43,538 bases of DNA from Lachnospiraceae bacterium (GTDB taxonomy: Bacteria > Bacillota > Clostridia > Lachnospirales > Lachnospiraceae), in contig JAQUWF010000016.1 in assembly GCA_028692975.1 (NCBI GenBank), positions 1 to 43,538 of the forward strand. The letters run 5' to 3'. The notes beneath the pieces were generated by a model, which worked only from the letters and a program-made list of their open reading frames with translations, made no database searches and was not told where the DNA came from. Positions 1 through 7,220 of this stretch are shown here, piece by piece. The position numbers and the translations under genes are program-made. Every line of letters begins with the position of its first letter. The stretch's first letter is position 1.

Positions 1-52
1 AAAAGGAAGAGATAAGAAACAGGTTTCTATCGTTCCTGTAACAGCAGAATAA
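1..52 (+). CDS. rpmA: 50S ribosomal protein L27, C-terminal fragment
   Basis: The frame that starts at base 2 gives a basic 16-residue tail, KGRDKKQVSIVPVTAE, then TAA at 50-52. It resembles the end of bacterial L27 (B. subtilis L27 ends in a similar GRD-K-V-V-PV pattern). L27 lies at the peptidyl-transferase centre of the 50S subunit. The order rplU-ysxB-rpmA-obg is standard in Bacillota, and obgE follows at 197. The gene starts outside the window, so length and start cannot be judged. The assignment rests on the short tail plus context. Confidence 0.8.
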   Translation, partial: KGRDKKQVSIVPVTAE

Positions 53-64
53 GAAAAAAGGACT

Positions 65-101
65 GGCTTCGAATCTTATTAGATTTGAAGCCTGTTTTTT
101 T
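65..101 (+). terminator. Rho-independent terminator after rpmA
   Basis: An 11-bp stem (65-75 with 82-92, one G-T pair) with a 6-nt loop is followed by T, G and seven T (95-101). It lies 12 bases after the rpmA stop and 95 bases before obgE, so it probably separates the ribosomal-protein operon from obgE or lets only part of transcription through. Confidence 0.85.
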
Positions 102-196
102 CAGTAAAAATGTTATATACTATATGGTAAATTAGTTCCATTCATGCAATGGACTTGGAATATAAAGGCAGAGTATTGAAAGAAAGAGGTAAATAG

Positions 197-1489
<1,293 letters not shown>

Positions 1490-1503
1490 GAGACAAGAAA
1501 AAT

Positions 1504-1794
1504 ATGACAAGCAAACAGAGAGCTTATTTAAAGGGCCTGGCTATGACCATGGACCCGATCCTGCAGCTGGGCAAGTCCAGCGTGACGCCGGAAAACACCA
1601 AATCCGTGGCGGAAGCTTTGGAAGCACGGGAACTGATCAAGATCCATGTACTGCAAAACTGTGCGGATGATCCAAAGGTGCTGGCACAGATGCTGGCGGA
1701 GCGTACCCACAGCGAAGTGGTACAGGTGATCGGCAAGAAAATCGTCTTATATAAACAGGGAAAAGAAGATAAGAGGAAAATAACTTTACCATGA
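1504..1794 (+). CDS. yhbY: YhbY-type CRM-domain RNA-binding protein
   Basis: This 96-residue protein is essentially one CRM domain, a KH-like RNA-binding fold found on pre-50S particles. It starts with the typical TSKQRAYLKGLA motif, carries LGKS in the following turn, and has ELIKIHVL and the V-Q-V-I-G-KKIVLYK end strand. The likely role is 50S maturation, known for the family and consistent with obgE 14 bases upstream. ATG 1504 has a GGAG site 8 bases ahead. Its stop overlaps the nadD start in an ATGA, which suggests translational coupling. Confidence 0.92.
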   Translation: MTSKQRAYLKGLAMTMDPILQLGKSSVTPENTKSVAEALEARELIKIHVLQNCADDPKVLAQMLAERTHSEVVQVIGKKIVLYKQGKEDKRKITLP

Positions 1795-2432
1795 AAAAAA
1801 AGAAGATTGGACTAATGGGCGGGACCTTTGATCCCATCCACATAGGACATTTGATTCTGGGTGAGACGGCGTATGAGCAGTACGGGCTGGACAAGGTGTA
1901 TTTTATGCCCGCCGGCAATCCGCCCCACAAGCAGCACAGAGAAGGCAGGGCGACGGACCGGCAGCGTATCGATATGGTTTCGAGAGCCATCGCGGACAAT
2001 CCCCATTTTGCCCTTTCTCTGGAAGAAATGAATGAAGATGGGTATTCCTTTACCTATCGTACGTTAGAGCGTCTGAGGGCGGCTCACGAGGACTGTGCGT
2101 ACTATTTTATTATCGGCGCAGACTCTCTTTTTGATTTTGAACAGTGGCGAGAGCCGCAGAAAATATGTGACAGCTGTTCCCTTGTTATCGCCACCAGGAA
2201 TCACGCACCAAATGAAAAACTGGATAAGGTCATTGCGCATTTACAGCAAAAATTCCATGGTACTTTTTTGAAATTGGATTCGCTGAATATCGATATATCT
2301 TCCAATACACTTCGTACCTGGGTAGAAGAGGAACGGACGCTGAAATACTATGTTCCTGATTCGGTGATTGACTATATCCGGGAAAACAATATGTATAAGG
2401 ACTGTAATGAACATGGAAAATGTGACATATGA
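1791..2432 (+). CDS. nadD: Nicotinate-nucleotide adenylyltransferase
   Basis: Transfers AMP from ATP to nicotinate mononucleotide, giving deamido-NAD in NAD synthesis. The nucleotidyltransferase signature GGTFDPIHIGH is at 10-20 and ISSNTLR, the variant of the ISSTxxR motif, lies near the C-terminus. 213 residues is normal. The start ATG overlaps the yhbY stop by 4 bases, with AGAGGA somewhat far upstream, so coupling probably helps initiation. The 3' end overlaps yqeK by 26 bases. The pair nadD-yqeK is standard in Bacillota. Confidence 0.96.
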   Translation: MKKKKIGLMGGTFDPIHIGHLILGETAYEQYGLDKVYFMPAGNPPHKQHREGRATDRQRIDMVSRAIADNPHFALSLEEMNEDGYSFTYRTLERLRAAHEDCAYYFIIGADSLFDFEQWREPQKICDSCSLVIATRNHAPNEKLDKVIAHLQQKFHGTFLKLDSLNIDISSNTLRTWVEEERTLKYYVPDSVIDYIRENNMYKDCNEHGKCDI

Positions 2433-3021
2433 TTTGAGGAAGATGGAAAAAACCGTCAAGAAATATATCGACAAAGAGCGATTTGAACACACACAGGGGG
2501 TGCGTTATACCTGTGCGGCACTGGCTATGAAATATGGATGCAGTGTGACCGAAGCGCAGGTGGCAGGTCTTTTGCATGACTGCGCCAAGAATATACCAAA
2601 CGACAAGAAAATCAAATTATGCAGGAAGCATCATCTGTCTGTGTCCAAGTTTGAGTTGGAAAGTCCCTATCTGCTCCATGCGAAGCTGGGTGCATGGGTG
2701 GCAGCACAGAAATACAATGTATCCAATGTGGAGATATTGAGTGCCATCACCTACCACACCACCGGCAAGCCGGAAATGAGTACGTTGGAAAAAATTGTTT
2801 TTATCGCAGACTATATCGAGCCAAAGCGCGACAAGGCGGCTCATCTGGATGTGATACGCCGCATAGCCTTTGAGGATATGGATGAATGCATCTATCTGAT
2901 TACAAGGGATACCCTGGAATATCTGAATGCGAATCCGAAAAGTATTGACGATATGACGCAGCATGCGTATGATTATTATAAGAACTTACACGAAAAGAAA
3001 GAATTACAGGAGGTAATATAG
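2407..3021 (+). CDS. yqeK: YqeK-type HD-domain Ap4A hydrolase
   Basis: HD-superfamily phosphohydrolase of 204 residues. The family splits diadenosine tetraphosphate symmetrically and replaces ApaH in Gram-positive bacteria. Metal ligands are visible as H of FEHTQGVRYT, the HD pair in GLLHDCAKN, later histidines in ITYHTTG, and FIADYIEPKR. I chose ATG 2407, inside the nadD end, because AAGGA precedes it by about 5 bases and the sequence then reads like YqeK. An in-frame ATG at 2368 exists but has no good site. The TAG stop shares one base with the GTG start of rsfS. Confidence 0.92.
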   Translation: MNMENVTYDLRKMEKTVKKYIDKERFEHTQGVRYTCAALAMKYGCSVTEAQVAGLLHDCAKNIPNDKKIKLCRKHHLSVSKFELESPYLLHAKLGAWVAAQKYNVSNVEILSAITYHTTGKPEMSTLEKIVFIADYIEPKRDKAAHLDVIRRIAFEDMDECIYLITRDTLEYLNANPKSIDDMTQHAYDYYKNLHEKKELQEVI

Positions 3022-3386
3022 TGGAAAGAATCGGAAAAAAAATGGCCCGCATTGCATGTGAAGCACTGGAAGAAAAGAAAGCGCAGGAGTTGAGAGTCAT
3101 TGATATAGAGAGCGTTTCGACTTTGGCTGATTATTTTATCATCGCCAGCGGTTCCAATGTGAACCAGGTGCAGGCTTTGGTCGATAATGTAGATGAGATG
3201 CTGGGACGCGCAGGCTATGAGCCAAAGCAGATCGAAGGCTATCATGGGGCATCCTGGGTGCTTATGGACTACGGCGATATCGTGGTGCATGTTTTTGACG
3301 AAGAGAATCGTCTGTTTTATGATCTGGAACGTATCTGGAGAGATGGAAAACTGGTTGATGTGAAGGAATTATGCGACGAAAAATAG
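3021..3386 (+). CDS. rsfS: Ribosomal silencing factor RsfS
   Basis: A protein of 121 residues that binds L14 on the free 50S subunit and blocks subunit joining when nutrients are scarce. Family signs are DYFIIASGSNVNQVQALVD, the EGYHGASWVLMDYGDIVVHVF core, and a tail with R-FYDLERIWRDGK. The start is GTG at 3021, sharing its G with the yqeK stop. A strong AGGAGGT site lies 7 bases upstream and decides this start. The last 16 bases overlap the next gene. Confidence 0.96.
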   Translation: MERIGKKMARIACEALEEKKAQELRVIDIESVSTLADYFIIASGSNVNQVQALVDNVDEMLGRAGYEPKQIEGYHGASWVLMDYGDIVVHVFDEENRLFYDLERIWRDGKLVDVKELCDEK

Positions 3387-4555
3387 GTAAAATAACCGTA
3401 CTTCTTGTTCTGACTGCATTTCTGGCCATGATCCTGGTGAATCGTCAATGGATCATGGCCAGGGTGGAGGAGACTTTTTTTCAGGAGCGGGATAAGAGCG
3501 GAAATGTGATTGTACCGGAAGCATTGCAGGAGGGATTATCCGGCTTTGCCTACGATCAGGTCTCAGAAGAGCAAAAATTAATATACGGACAGATACTTGG
3601 CGGCTTGCAACAATATAAGGATTCCTTCTATGTAACAGCTGCGGAGTCCTTTGATGTGCAGGAAGCCTTTTTTGCTGTGCTCACCGATCATCCGGAATTA
3701 TTCTGGGTGGATGGAGTCGCTTCTTTTTCGGCGAAAGAATCTTCCCAGAACTGGAACGTCAAGACAACGTTTAATATGGCTGCTGGGGATATACCGACTG
3801 TGAAGGCACGGATTGAGGCGGTGTGTGAGGAGTTTTTGCAGACCATACCGGCGGATGCTTCAGACTATGATAAAGTCAAGGCTGCTTATGAATATGTGAT
3901 CCTGAATACGGACTATTCCATGGATGGTGTGCAGAATCAGAATATACAGAGCGTGTTTGTGACCAATATATCGGTATGTGCCGGATATGCCAGAGCCTTT
4001 CAGTATCTTCTGACGAAGATGGGCATCCCGTGTTCCTACATCACAGGCACTGTATGGCGCGATGGCGGTGTGGCAGAAGAACATGCCTGGAACTGCGTGG
4101 AGATTGATGGAGCCTTTTATCTGGTGGATGCAACCTGGGGTGATCCCACCTATGCGTCAGGGGATGAACTGGATGACGCGGCGATCTCTTATGATTATCT
4201 CTGTCTGACAACGGAGGAACTTTCCAGATCCCACACACCTTCCGGATCGTATACGGTGCCCGTATGCGATTCCAGAAAGTATGATTATTACCTGCTGCAG
4301 AACAAGTACTATGAAGGGTACGATGAGGATACCGTCTCGCAGGCTCTGTGGGATTCTGTAAATAATGCGGAGGCTGCCACAGAAATGAAGTTTTCCGATT
4401 ATGACAGTTATAGTGCCGCCAAAACAGCCATTTTTGATGAAGGGGGACTTATTGAGGCTCCGGCGAGAAAGAAGATGGAATGGGACGGCATCACCAATTA
4501 TGAGTACCGTTATATTTATAATGATGAATTGTACATATTGAAGATTTCCTGGTAA
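3371..4555 (+). CDS. Membrane-anchored transglutaminase-like protein
   Basis: 394 residues. An N-terminal hydrophobic segment (about 8-24) follows a basic start, so it is a signal anchor and the rest is extracytoplasmic. The transglutaminase/protease core has Cys203 (VCAGYARAF), His238 (EEHAWN) and Asp253 (LVDATWGD), the classical Cys-His-Asp triad with its WGD end. Such proteins may crosslink or cleave peptides at the wall; the substrate cannot be read from sequence. The start at 3371 lies inside rsfS with GAAGGA just upstream. It is the last gene of the forward cluster and is followed by a terminator. Confident on fold, not on role. Confidence 0.85.
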   Translation: MRRKIGKITVLLVLTAFLAMILVNRQWIMARVEETFFQERDKSGNVIVPEALQEGLSGFAYDQVSEEQKLIYGQILGGLQQYKDSFYVTAAESFDVQEAFFAVLTDHPELFWVDGVASFSAKESSQNWNVKTTFNMAAGDIPTVKARIEAVCEEFLQTIPADASDYDKVKAAYEYVILNTDYSMDGVQNQNIQSVFVTNISVCAGYARAFQYLLTKMGIPCSYITGTVWRDGGVAEEHAWNCVEIDGAFYLVDATWGDPTYASGDELDDAAISYDYLCLTTEELSRSHTPSGSYTVPVCDSRKYDYYLLQNKYYEGYDEDTVSQALWDSVNNAEAATEMKFSDYDSYSAAKTAIFDEGGLIEAPARKKMEWDGITNYEYRYIYNDELYILKISW

Positions 4556-4572
4556 CAGGATAAAACAAAAAC

Positions 4573-4622
4573 CAGCTGGCAGTATACCATGGAAAAGGTA
4601 TATGCCGGCTGTTTTCTTTTTA
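4573..4622. terminator. Bidirectional terminator between converging genes
   Basis: A stem of 15 pairs with one bulged G (4573-4588 with 4597-4611) and an 8-nt loop is followed by TTTTCTTTTT on the plus strand. On the minus strand the same stem is followed by a T-rich run (complement of 4562-4572). It lies between the transglutaminase-like gene (+) and lexA (-) and can serve both. Confidence 0.85.
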
Positions 4623-4658
4623 CCGTTTAATAAGTTGACATAATATTGTTATGTAAAA

Positions 4659-5279
4659 CTAGTGCATGAAACGCATAACGCCTCTTACTTTTCCCAGAAT
4701 GGTCAACTCATCCTCCACGATAATGGGGTCCATGTAATCATTCTCAGGCTGGAGGCGGAAATGGCCATTTTCTTTGTAATAGGTCTTTACGGTAGCGGAA
4801 TCCTCCACCAGGGCAACCACCATTTCGCCGTTTCTGGCAGTGGTCTGTTGTTCTACCAAAACAAGGTCCCCGTCTAACACACCGGCATTGACCATGCTGT
4901 CACCTTTGACTTTCAAAAGGAAAGTCTCGGCATTGGGCATGAATTCGGCTGGGATAGGGAAGTAGTTGTCGATATTTTCCACGGCCAGCAGGGGTTGTCC
5001 GGCAGCTACCGTACCAACGATGGGAACATTGACGACCTCCCGGCGCACCAGATTAAAATTATCATCGATAATCTCTATGGCTCTCGGTTTCGTTGGATCG
5101 CGGCGGATATAACCGTTCTTCTCAAGGGTCTCCAGGTGTGCATGGACGGAAGAGGTGGACTTGAGATCTACCGCCTCGCAGATCTCACGTACTGCCGGCG
5201 GAAAGCCTCTGTTTAATATTTCACTTTTGATATATTCTAAAATCTCGGTCTGTTTTGGTGTGATTTTTCCGTAGGACAT
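4659..5279 (-). CDS. lexA: LexA repressor
   Basis: SOS repressor of 206 residues. The N-terminal winged helix (about 1-65) contains REICEAVDLKSTSSVHAHLETLEKNG in two parts. The C-terminal peptidase has the self-cleavage bond Ala93-Gly94 (TVAAGQP), nucleophile Ser128 (KGDSMV) and Lys165 (ATVKTY). All catalytic residues are present, so it should cleave itself on activated RecA. I start at ATG 5279, 5 bases after GGAGGG; an in-frame TTG at 5294 overlaps that site. It is divergent from a YneA-like gene, with LexA boxes in both promoters, so it is very likely self-regulated. Confidence 0.97.
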   Translation of the reverse strand: MSYGKITPKQTEILEYIKSEILNRGFPPAVREICEAVDLKSTSSVHAHLETLEKNGYIRRDPTKPRAIEIIDDNFNLVRREVVNVPIVGTVAAGQPLLAVENIDNYFPIPAEFMPNAETFLLKVKGDSMVNAGVLDGDLVLVEQQTTARNGEMVVALVEDSATVKTYYKENGHFRLQPENDYMDPIIVEDELTILGKVRGVMRFMH

Positions 5280-5312
5280 ATGTATTCCCTCCAATATTTT
5301 CTTATTAATCTA

Positions 5313-5341
5313 ATGATAGCATACCTCCCTCAATAATGCAA
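5313..5341 (-). promoter_or_regulatory. lexA promoter
   Basis: On the minus strand TTGCAT (5336-5341), a 17-base spacer and TATCAT (5313-5318) lie 34 bases before the lexA start. A LexA-box-like sequence at 5339-5352 overlaps the -35 element, which fits autorepression. The -35 is a partial match. Confidence 0.65.
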
Positions 5342-5352
5342 ACACATATTCG
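5339..5352. promoter_or_regulatory. LexA-box-like site A
   Basis: CAAACACATATTCG fits the Bacillota LexA box CGAACRNRYGTTYG at 12 of 14 positions, with symmetric changes in both halves. It overlaps the -35 of the lexA promoter. It abuts site B and shares an 11-base core with site E. Confidence 0.65.
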
Positions 5353-5365
5353 GAATATTTGTTCG
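5352..5365. promoter_or_regulatory. LexA-box-like site B (weak)
   Basis: GGAATATTTGTTCG keeps the GTTCG half exactly but has a poor left half. It directly abuts site A, so it may be a cooperative or half site. Weak on its own. Confidence 0.4.
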
Positions 5366-5383
5366 ACTTTTTCATAAAAGTCA

Positions 5384-5412
5384 TTGACAAACGCACGTTC
5401 GGATACTATAAT
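5384..5412 (+). promoter_or_regulatory. Consensus promoter of the YneA-like gene
   Basis: TTGACA (5384-5389), a 17-base spacer and TATAAT (5407-5412) form a perfect sigma-A consensus promoter, 61 bases before the start codon. Its spacer holds LexA-box site C. A promoter this strong needs tight repression, which fits SOS control. Confidence 0.92.
5388..5401. promoter_or_regulatory. LexA box C in the promoter spacer
   Basis: CAAACGCACGTTCG matches the Gram-positive LexA consensus at 13 of 14 positions. It lies between the -35 and -10 of the forward promoter, a position where repressor binding would block RNA polymerase. Confidence 0.85.
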
Positions 5413-5421
5413 ACACTTATC

Positions 5422-5435
5422 AGAACAAATGTTCA
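5422..5435. promoter_or_regulatory. LexA box D downstream of the -10
   Basis: AGAACAAATGTTCA has the perfect core GAAC-N4-GTTC. Only the outermost bases differ from the consensus. It lies 10 bases after the forward -10, over the likely transcription start. Confidence 0.85.
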
Positions 5436-5449
5436 CGAACACATATTCT
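5436..5449. promoter_or_regulatory. LexA-box-like site E
   Basis: CGAACACATATTCT has a perfect left half and a degenerate right half, and abuts site D. Eleven bases of it (AACACATATTC) repeat exactly at 5341-5351 in the lexA promoter. Confidence 0.6.
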
Positions 5450-5472
5450 GATCATTAAGGGAGGTATATAAG

Positions 5473-5796
5473 ATGAATAAGAGTACTTATAAAAAGAAGA
5501 GTAGAAATAAATGGATGTATGCAGTTGTAATGACCGCCTGCCTGTGTATGCTGGGCTTCGCTATGGTGAAAGCTGGTGCGGTGACTACCAGCGCCCAGAG
5601 TAATTCCAACGCAGCAAAATATTACAAGAGTGTGCAGGTCCAGCAGGATGACAATCTATGGACCATTGCCGAAGCAAATATGACGTCCGGTTATTCTGAT
5701 AAAAGAGACTATATTGCAGAGATAAAATCCATCAACCATATTAATGGTGATACGATACATTCCGGCGAATATATCTGTGTACCATACTATAAATAA
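5473..5796 (+). CDS. YneA-like SOS-controlled LysM membrane protein
   Basis: 107 residues: a short basic N-terminus, one transmembrane segment (about 14-35), a small linker, and a LysM-type peptidoglycan-binding domain (about 52-105; VQQDDNLWTIAEA start, GDTIHSGEYICVP end). This is the architecture of B. subtilis YneA, the LexA-controlled division inhibitor also encoded divergently from lexA. The gene has a consensus promoter covered by LexA boxes, AGGGAGGT ahead of ATG 5473, and a terminator. It probably delays division during DNA damage. The function is inferred from architecture, position and regulation. Confidence 0.85.
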   Translation: MNKSTYKKKSRNKWMYAVVMTACLCMLGFAMVKAGAVTTSAQSNSNAAKYYKSVQVQQDDNLWTIAEANMTSGYSDKRDYIAEIKSINHINGDTIHSGEYICVPYYK

Positions 5797-5803
5797 GAGT
5801 TGT

Positions 5804-5819
5804 ATTAGTAAATACTAAT
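5804..5819. repeat. Perfect 16-bp palindrome
   Basis: ATTAGTA and TACTAAT are 7-bp perfect arms around AA, starting 7 bases after the stop of the YneA-like gene. There is no T-run, so it is not a terminator. It is one of several inverted repeats in this 296-base gap; role unknown. Confidence 0.6.
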
Positions 5820-5868
5820 GACAATAGATTGATCCCCAAAGAGAACGAACCCCATCGTTCCAACAAAA

Positions 5869-5906
5869 ACATGTGATAATGTCAAAGTTATTGCATGTTT
5901 TTTATT
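5869..5906 (+). terminator. Terminator of the YneA-like gene
   Basis: An 11-bp stem (5869-5879 with 5888-5898, two G-T wobbles) with an 8-nt loop is followed by TTTTTATT. It ends the SOS transcript about 70 bases after the stop codon, so the recombinase needs its own promoter. Confidence 0.8.
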
Positions 5907-5914
5907 ACACAATA

Positions 5915-5934
5915 TTCACACGTCAACGTGTGAA
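5915..5934. promoter_or_regulatory. Perfect 20-bp palindrome before the recombinase
   Basis: TTCACACGT and ACGTGTGAA are perfect 9-bp arms around CA. The site ends 20 bases before a TTGACA -35 box. It looks like the operator of a dimeric regulator or a recombinase-binding element. It does not fit the LexA spacing. Confidence 0.55.
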
Positions 5935-5954
5935 AACACAGGAGAATAAAGCAT

Positions 5955-5983
5955 TTGACAAACTAAGTCGGGAATGGTATTCT
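5955..5983 (+). promoter_or_regulatory. Candidate promoter of the tyrosine recombinase
   Basis: TTGACA (5955-5960), 17 bases, TATTCT (5978-5983). The -35 is perfect and the -10 matches 4 of 6. It lies 110 bases before the recombinase start, after the terminator, so a long leader is implied. Confidence 0.6.
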
Positions 5984-6092
5984 TTATTTAGAATTACATC
6001 TATACGACAAACACGAGTTTTTCAAATAGATAAGGAAGCAAAACACATAATAATATGGTATGACGGATTATACCGTATTCAGGAGGTTTTTT

Positions 6093-7154
6093 ATGGATCA
6101 GGGATCATCTTATCGGGAACAGACTGATATCAAATATACATTTAAACTGCGGGAAGTCCTGCAGATGCTGCCTCCCTTTGCGCGGGATTATTTCCGGGCT
6201 ATTGGGCCAACAACCACGGCTAAGACAAAAATATCTTACGCCTATGATATCCGGATTTTCTTTCATTTTTTATTAAGTGAAAATCCTGCTTTTCGCAACA
6301 AATCCATGACAGACATTACGCTGGATGACCTGGATCAGATCAAGGCACTGGATATCGAGGAATATATGGAATATTTGAAGGTTTATCGTGATAATGAGGA
6401 CAAGGTTACCACCAATGGTGAACGTGGCTTAAAACGCAAAATTTCGGCTCTGAGAAGCTTTTATGCGTATTATTTCAAACATGAAATGATCGCCACCAAT
6501 CCAACCGTATTAATTGATATGCCAAAGATCCACGACAAGAATATTGTGCGGCTGGACACGGATGAGACGGCCATGCTTCTGGATTATATCGAACACTGCG
6601 GCGATCATCTGACTGGTCAGAAACGTGTGTATTATGAAAAAACAAAGGAACGTGATCTTGCACTGGTCACTCTCCTGCTGGGAACGGGCGTTCGCGTATC
6701 GGAATGTGTTGGACTGGATATTGAGGATGTGGATTTCAAAAATAATGGAATAAAAGTCACCCGAAAAGGTGGAAATGAGATGGTTGTTTATTTTGGCGAT
6801 GAGGTAGCCACTGCGTTGCAGAATTATCTGGAAGTTCGAAAAGGCATCACACCCATAGCCGGGCACGAACATGCACTCTTCTATTCCACCCAGCGCAAAC
6901 GAATGGGCGTACAGGCTGTGGAAAATCTGGTTAAAAAATATGCCCGTGAGATCACCACGACCAAGAAAATCACGCCCCACAAGCTGCGCAGCACCTACGG
7001 TACCGCCCTTTACCAGGAGACCGGGGACATTTATCTGGTTGCAGATGTTCTGGGACATAAAGACGTAAATACAACAAAAAAGCATTATGCGGCTATGGAT
7101 GATTCCCGCAGGCGCCGCGCGGCTGGAGCCGTGCGATTGCGGGAAGATAAATAA
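6093..7154 (+). CDS. Tyrosine recombinase, XerS/XerC/D-like
   Basis: 353 residues. A SAM-like N-terminal DNA-binding domain spans about 20-145. The catalytic domain carries Arg201 (TGVRVSE), Lys225 (TRKGG), His296 and Arg299 (PHKLRS), His322 (LGHKDV) and Tyr332 (HYAAM), so the full active set is present. The N-terminal pattern LPPFARDYF and spacing recall the single-protein streptococcal XerS as I remember it, more than phage integrases. The start at 6093 has AGGAGG 7 bases upstream; an ATG at 6060 has none. There are no phage or transposon genes nearby, so a chromosome-dimer-resolving role is likely but unproven. Confidence 0.88.
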   Translation: MDQGSSYREQTDIKYTFKLREVLQMLPPFARDYFRAIGPTTTAKTKISYAYDIRIFFHFLLSENPAFRNKSMTDITLDDLDQIKALDIEEYMEYLKVYRDNEDKVTTNGERGLKRKISALRSFYAYYFKHEMIATNPTVLIDMPKIHDKNIVRLDTDETAMLLDYIEHCGDHLTGQKRVYYEKTKERDLALVTLLLGTGVRVSECVGLDIEDVDFKNNGIKVTRKGGNEMVVYFGDEVATALQNYLEVRKGITPIAGHEHALFYSTQRKRMGVQAVENLVKKYAREITTTKKITPHKLRSTYGTALYQETGDIYLVADVLGHKDVNTTKKHYAAMDDSRRRRAAGAVRLREDK

Positions 7155-7190
7155 GAAAAAGAAACAGCGACCGCTGTTTCTTTTTCTTAT
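7151..7190. terminator. Bidirectional terminator with 19-bp perfect stem
   Basis: Perfect 19-bp arms (7151-7169 and 7172-7190) flank two central bases. The A-rich left and T-rich right ends of the stem supply the U-run in both directions. The left arm contains the recombinase stop codon (7152-7154). It also lies 31 bases after the permease stop on the minus strand, so it can end both converging transcripts. Confidence 0.88.
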
Positions 7191-7220
7191 AAACAAAGTG
7201 TAATTGCCAGAATGCCAAGG

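Noticed and set aside
137-153. TCCATT-N5-AATGGA repeat in the obgE leader
   Set aside because: Six-bp arms are likely by chance in an AT-rich leader; no linked promoter element is clear.
5843-5860. GAAC/GTTC half sites as a sixth LexA box
   Set aside because: The half sites are 10 bases apart instead of 4, so the spacing does not fit LexA.
5973-6000. 28-base 11-6-11 dif-like site
   Set aside because: Only 8 of 11 arm positions pair; such a match is expected about once by chance in a gap of this size. Kept only as a candidate to test.
5873-6127. 84-codon open frame between the LysM gene and the recombinase
   Set aside because: It starts inside the terminator hairpin, crosses the 20-bp palindrome and promoter, and has no ribosome binding site or recognisable sequence.
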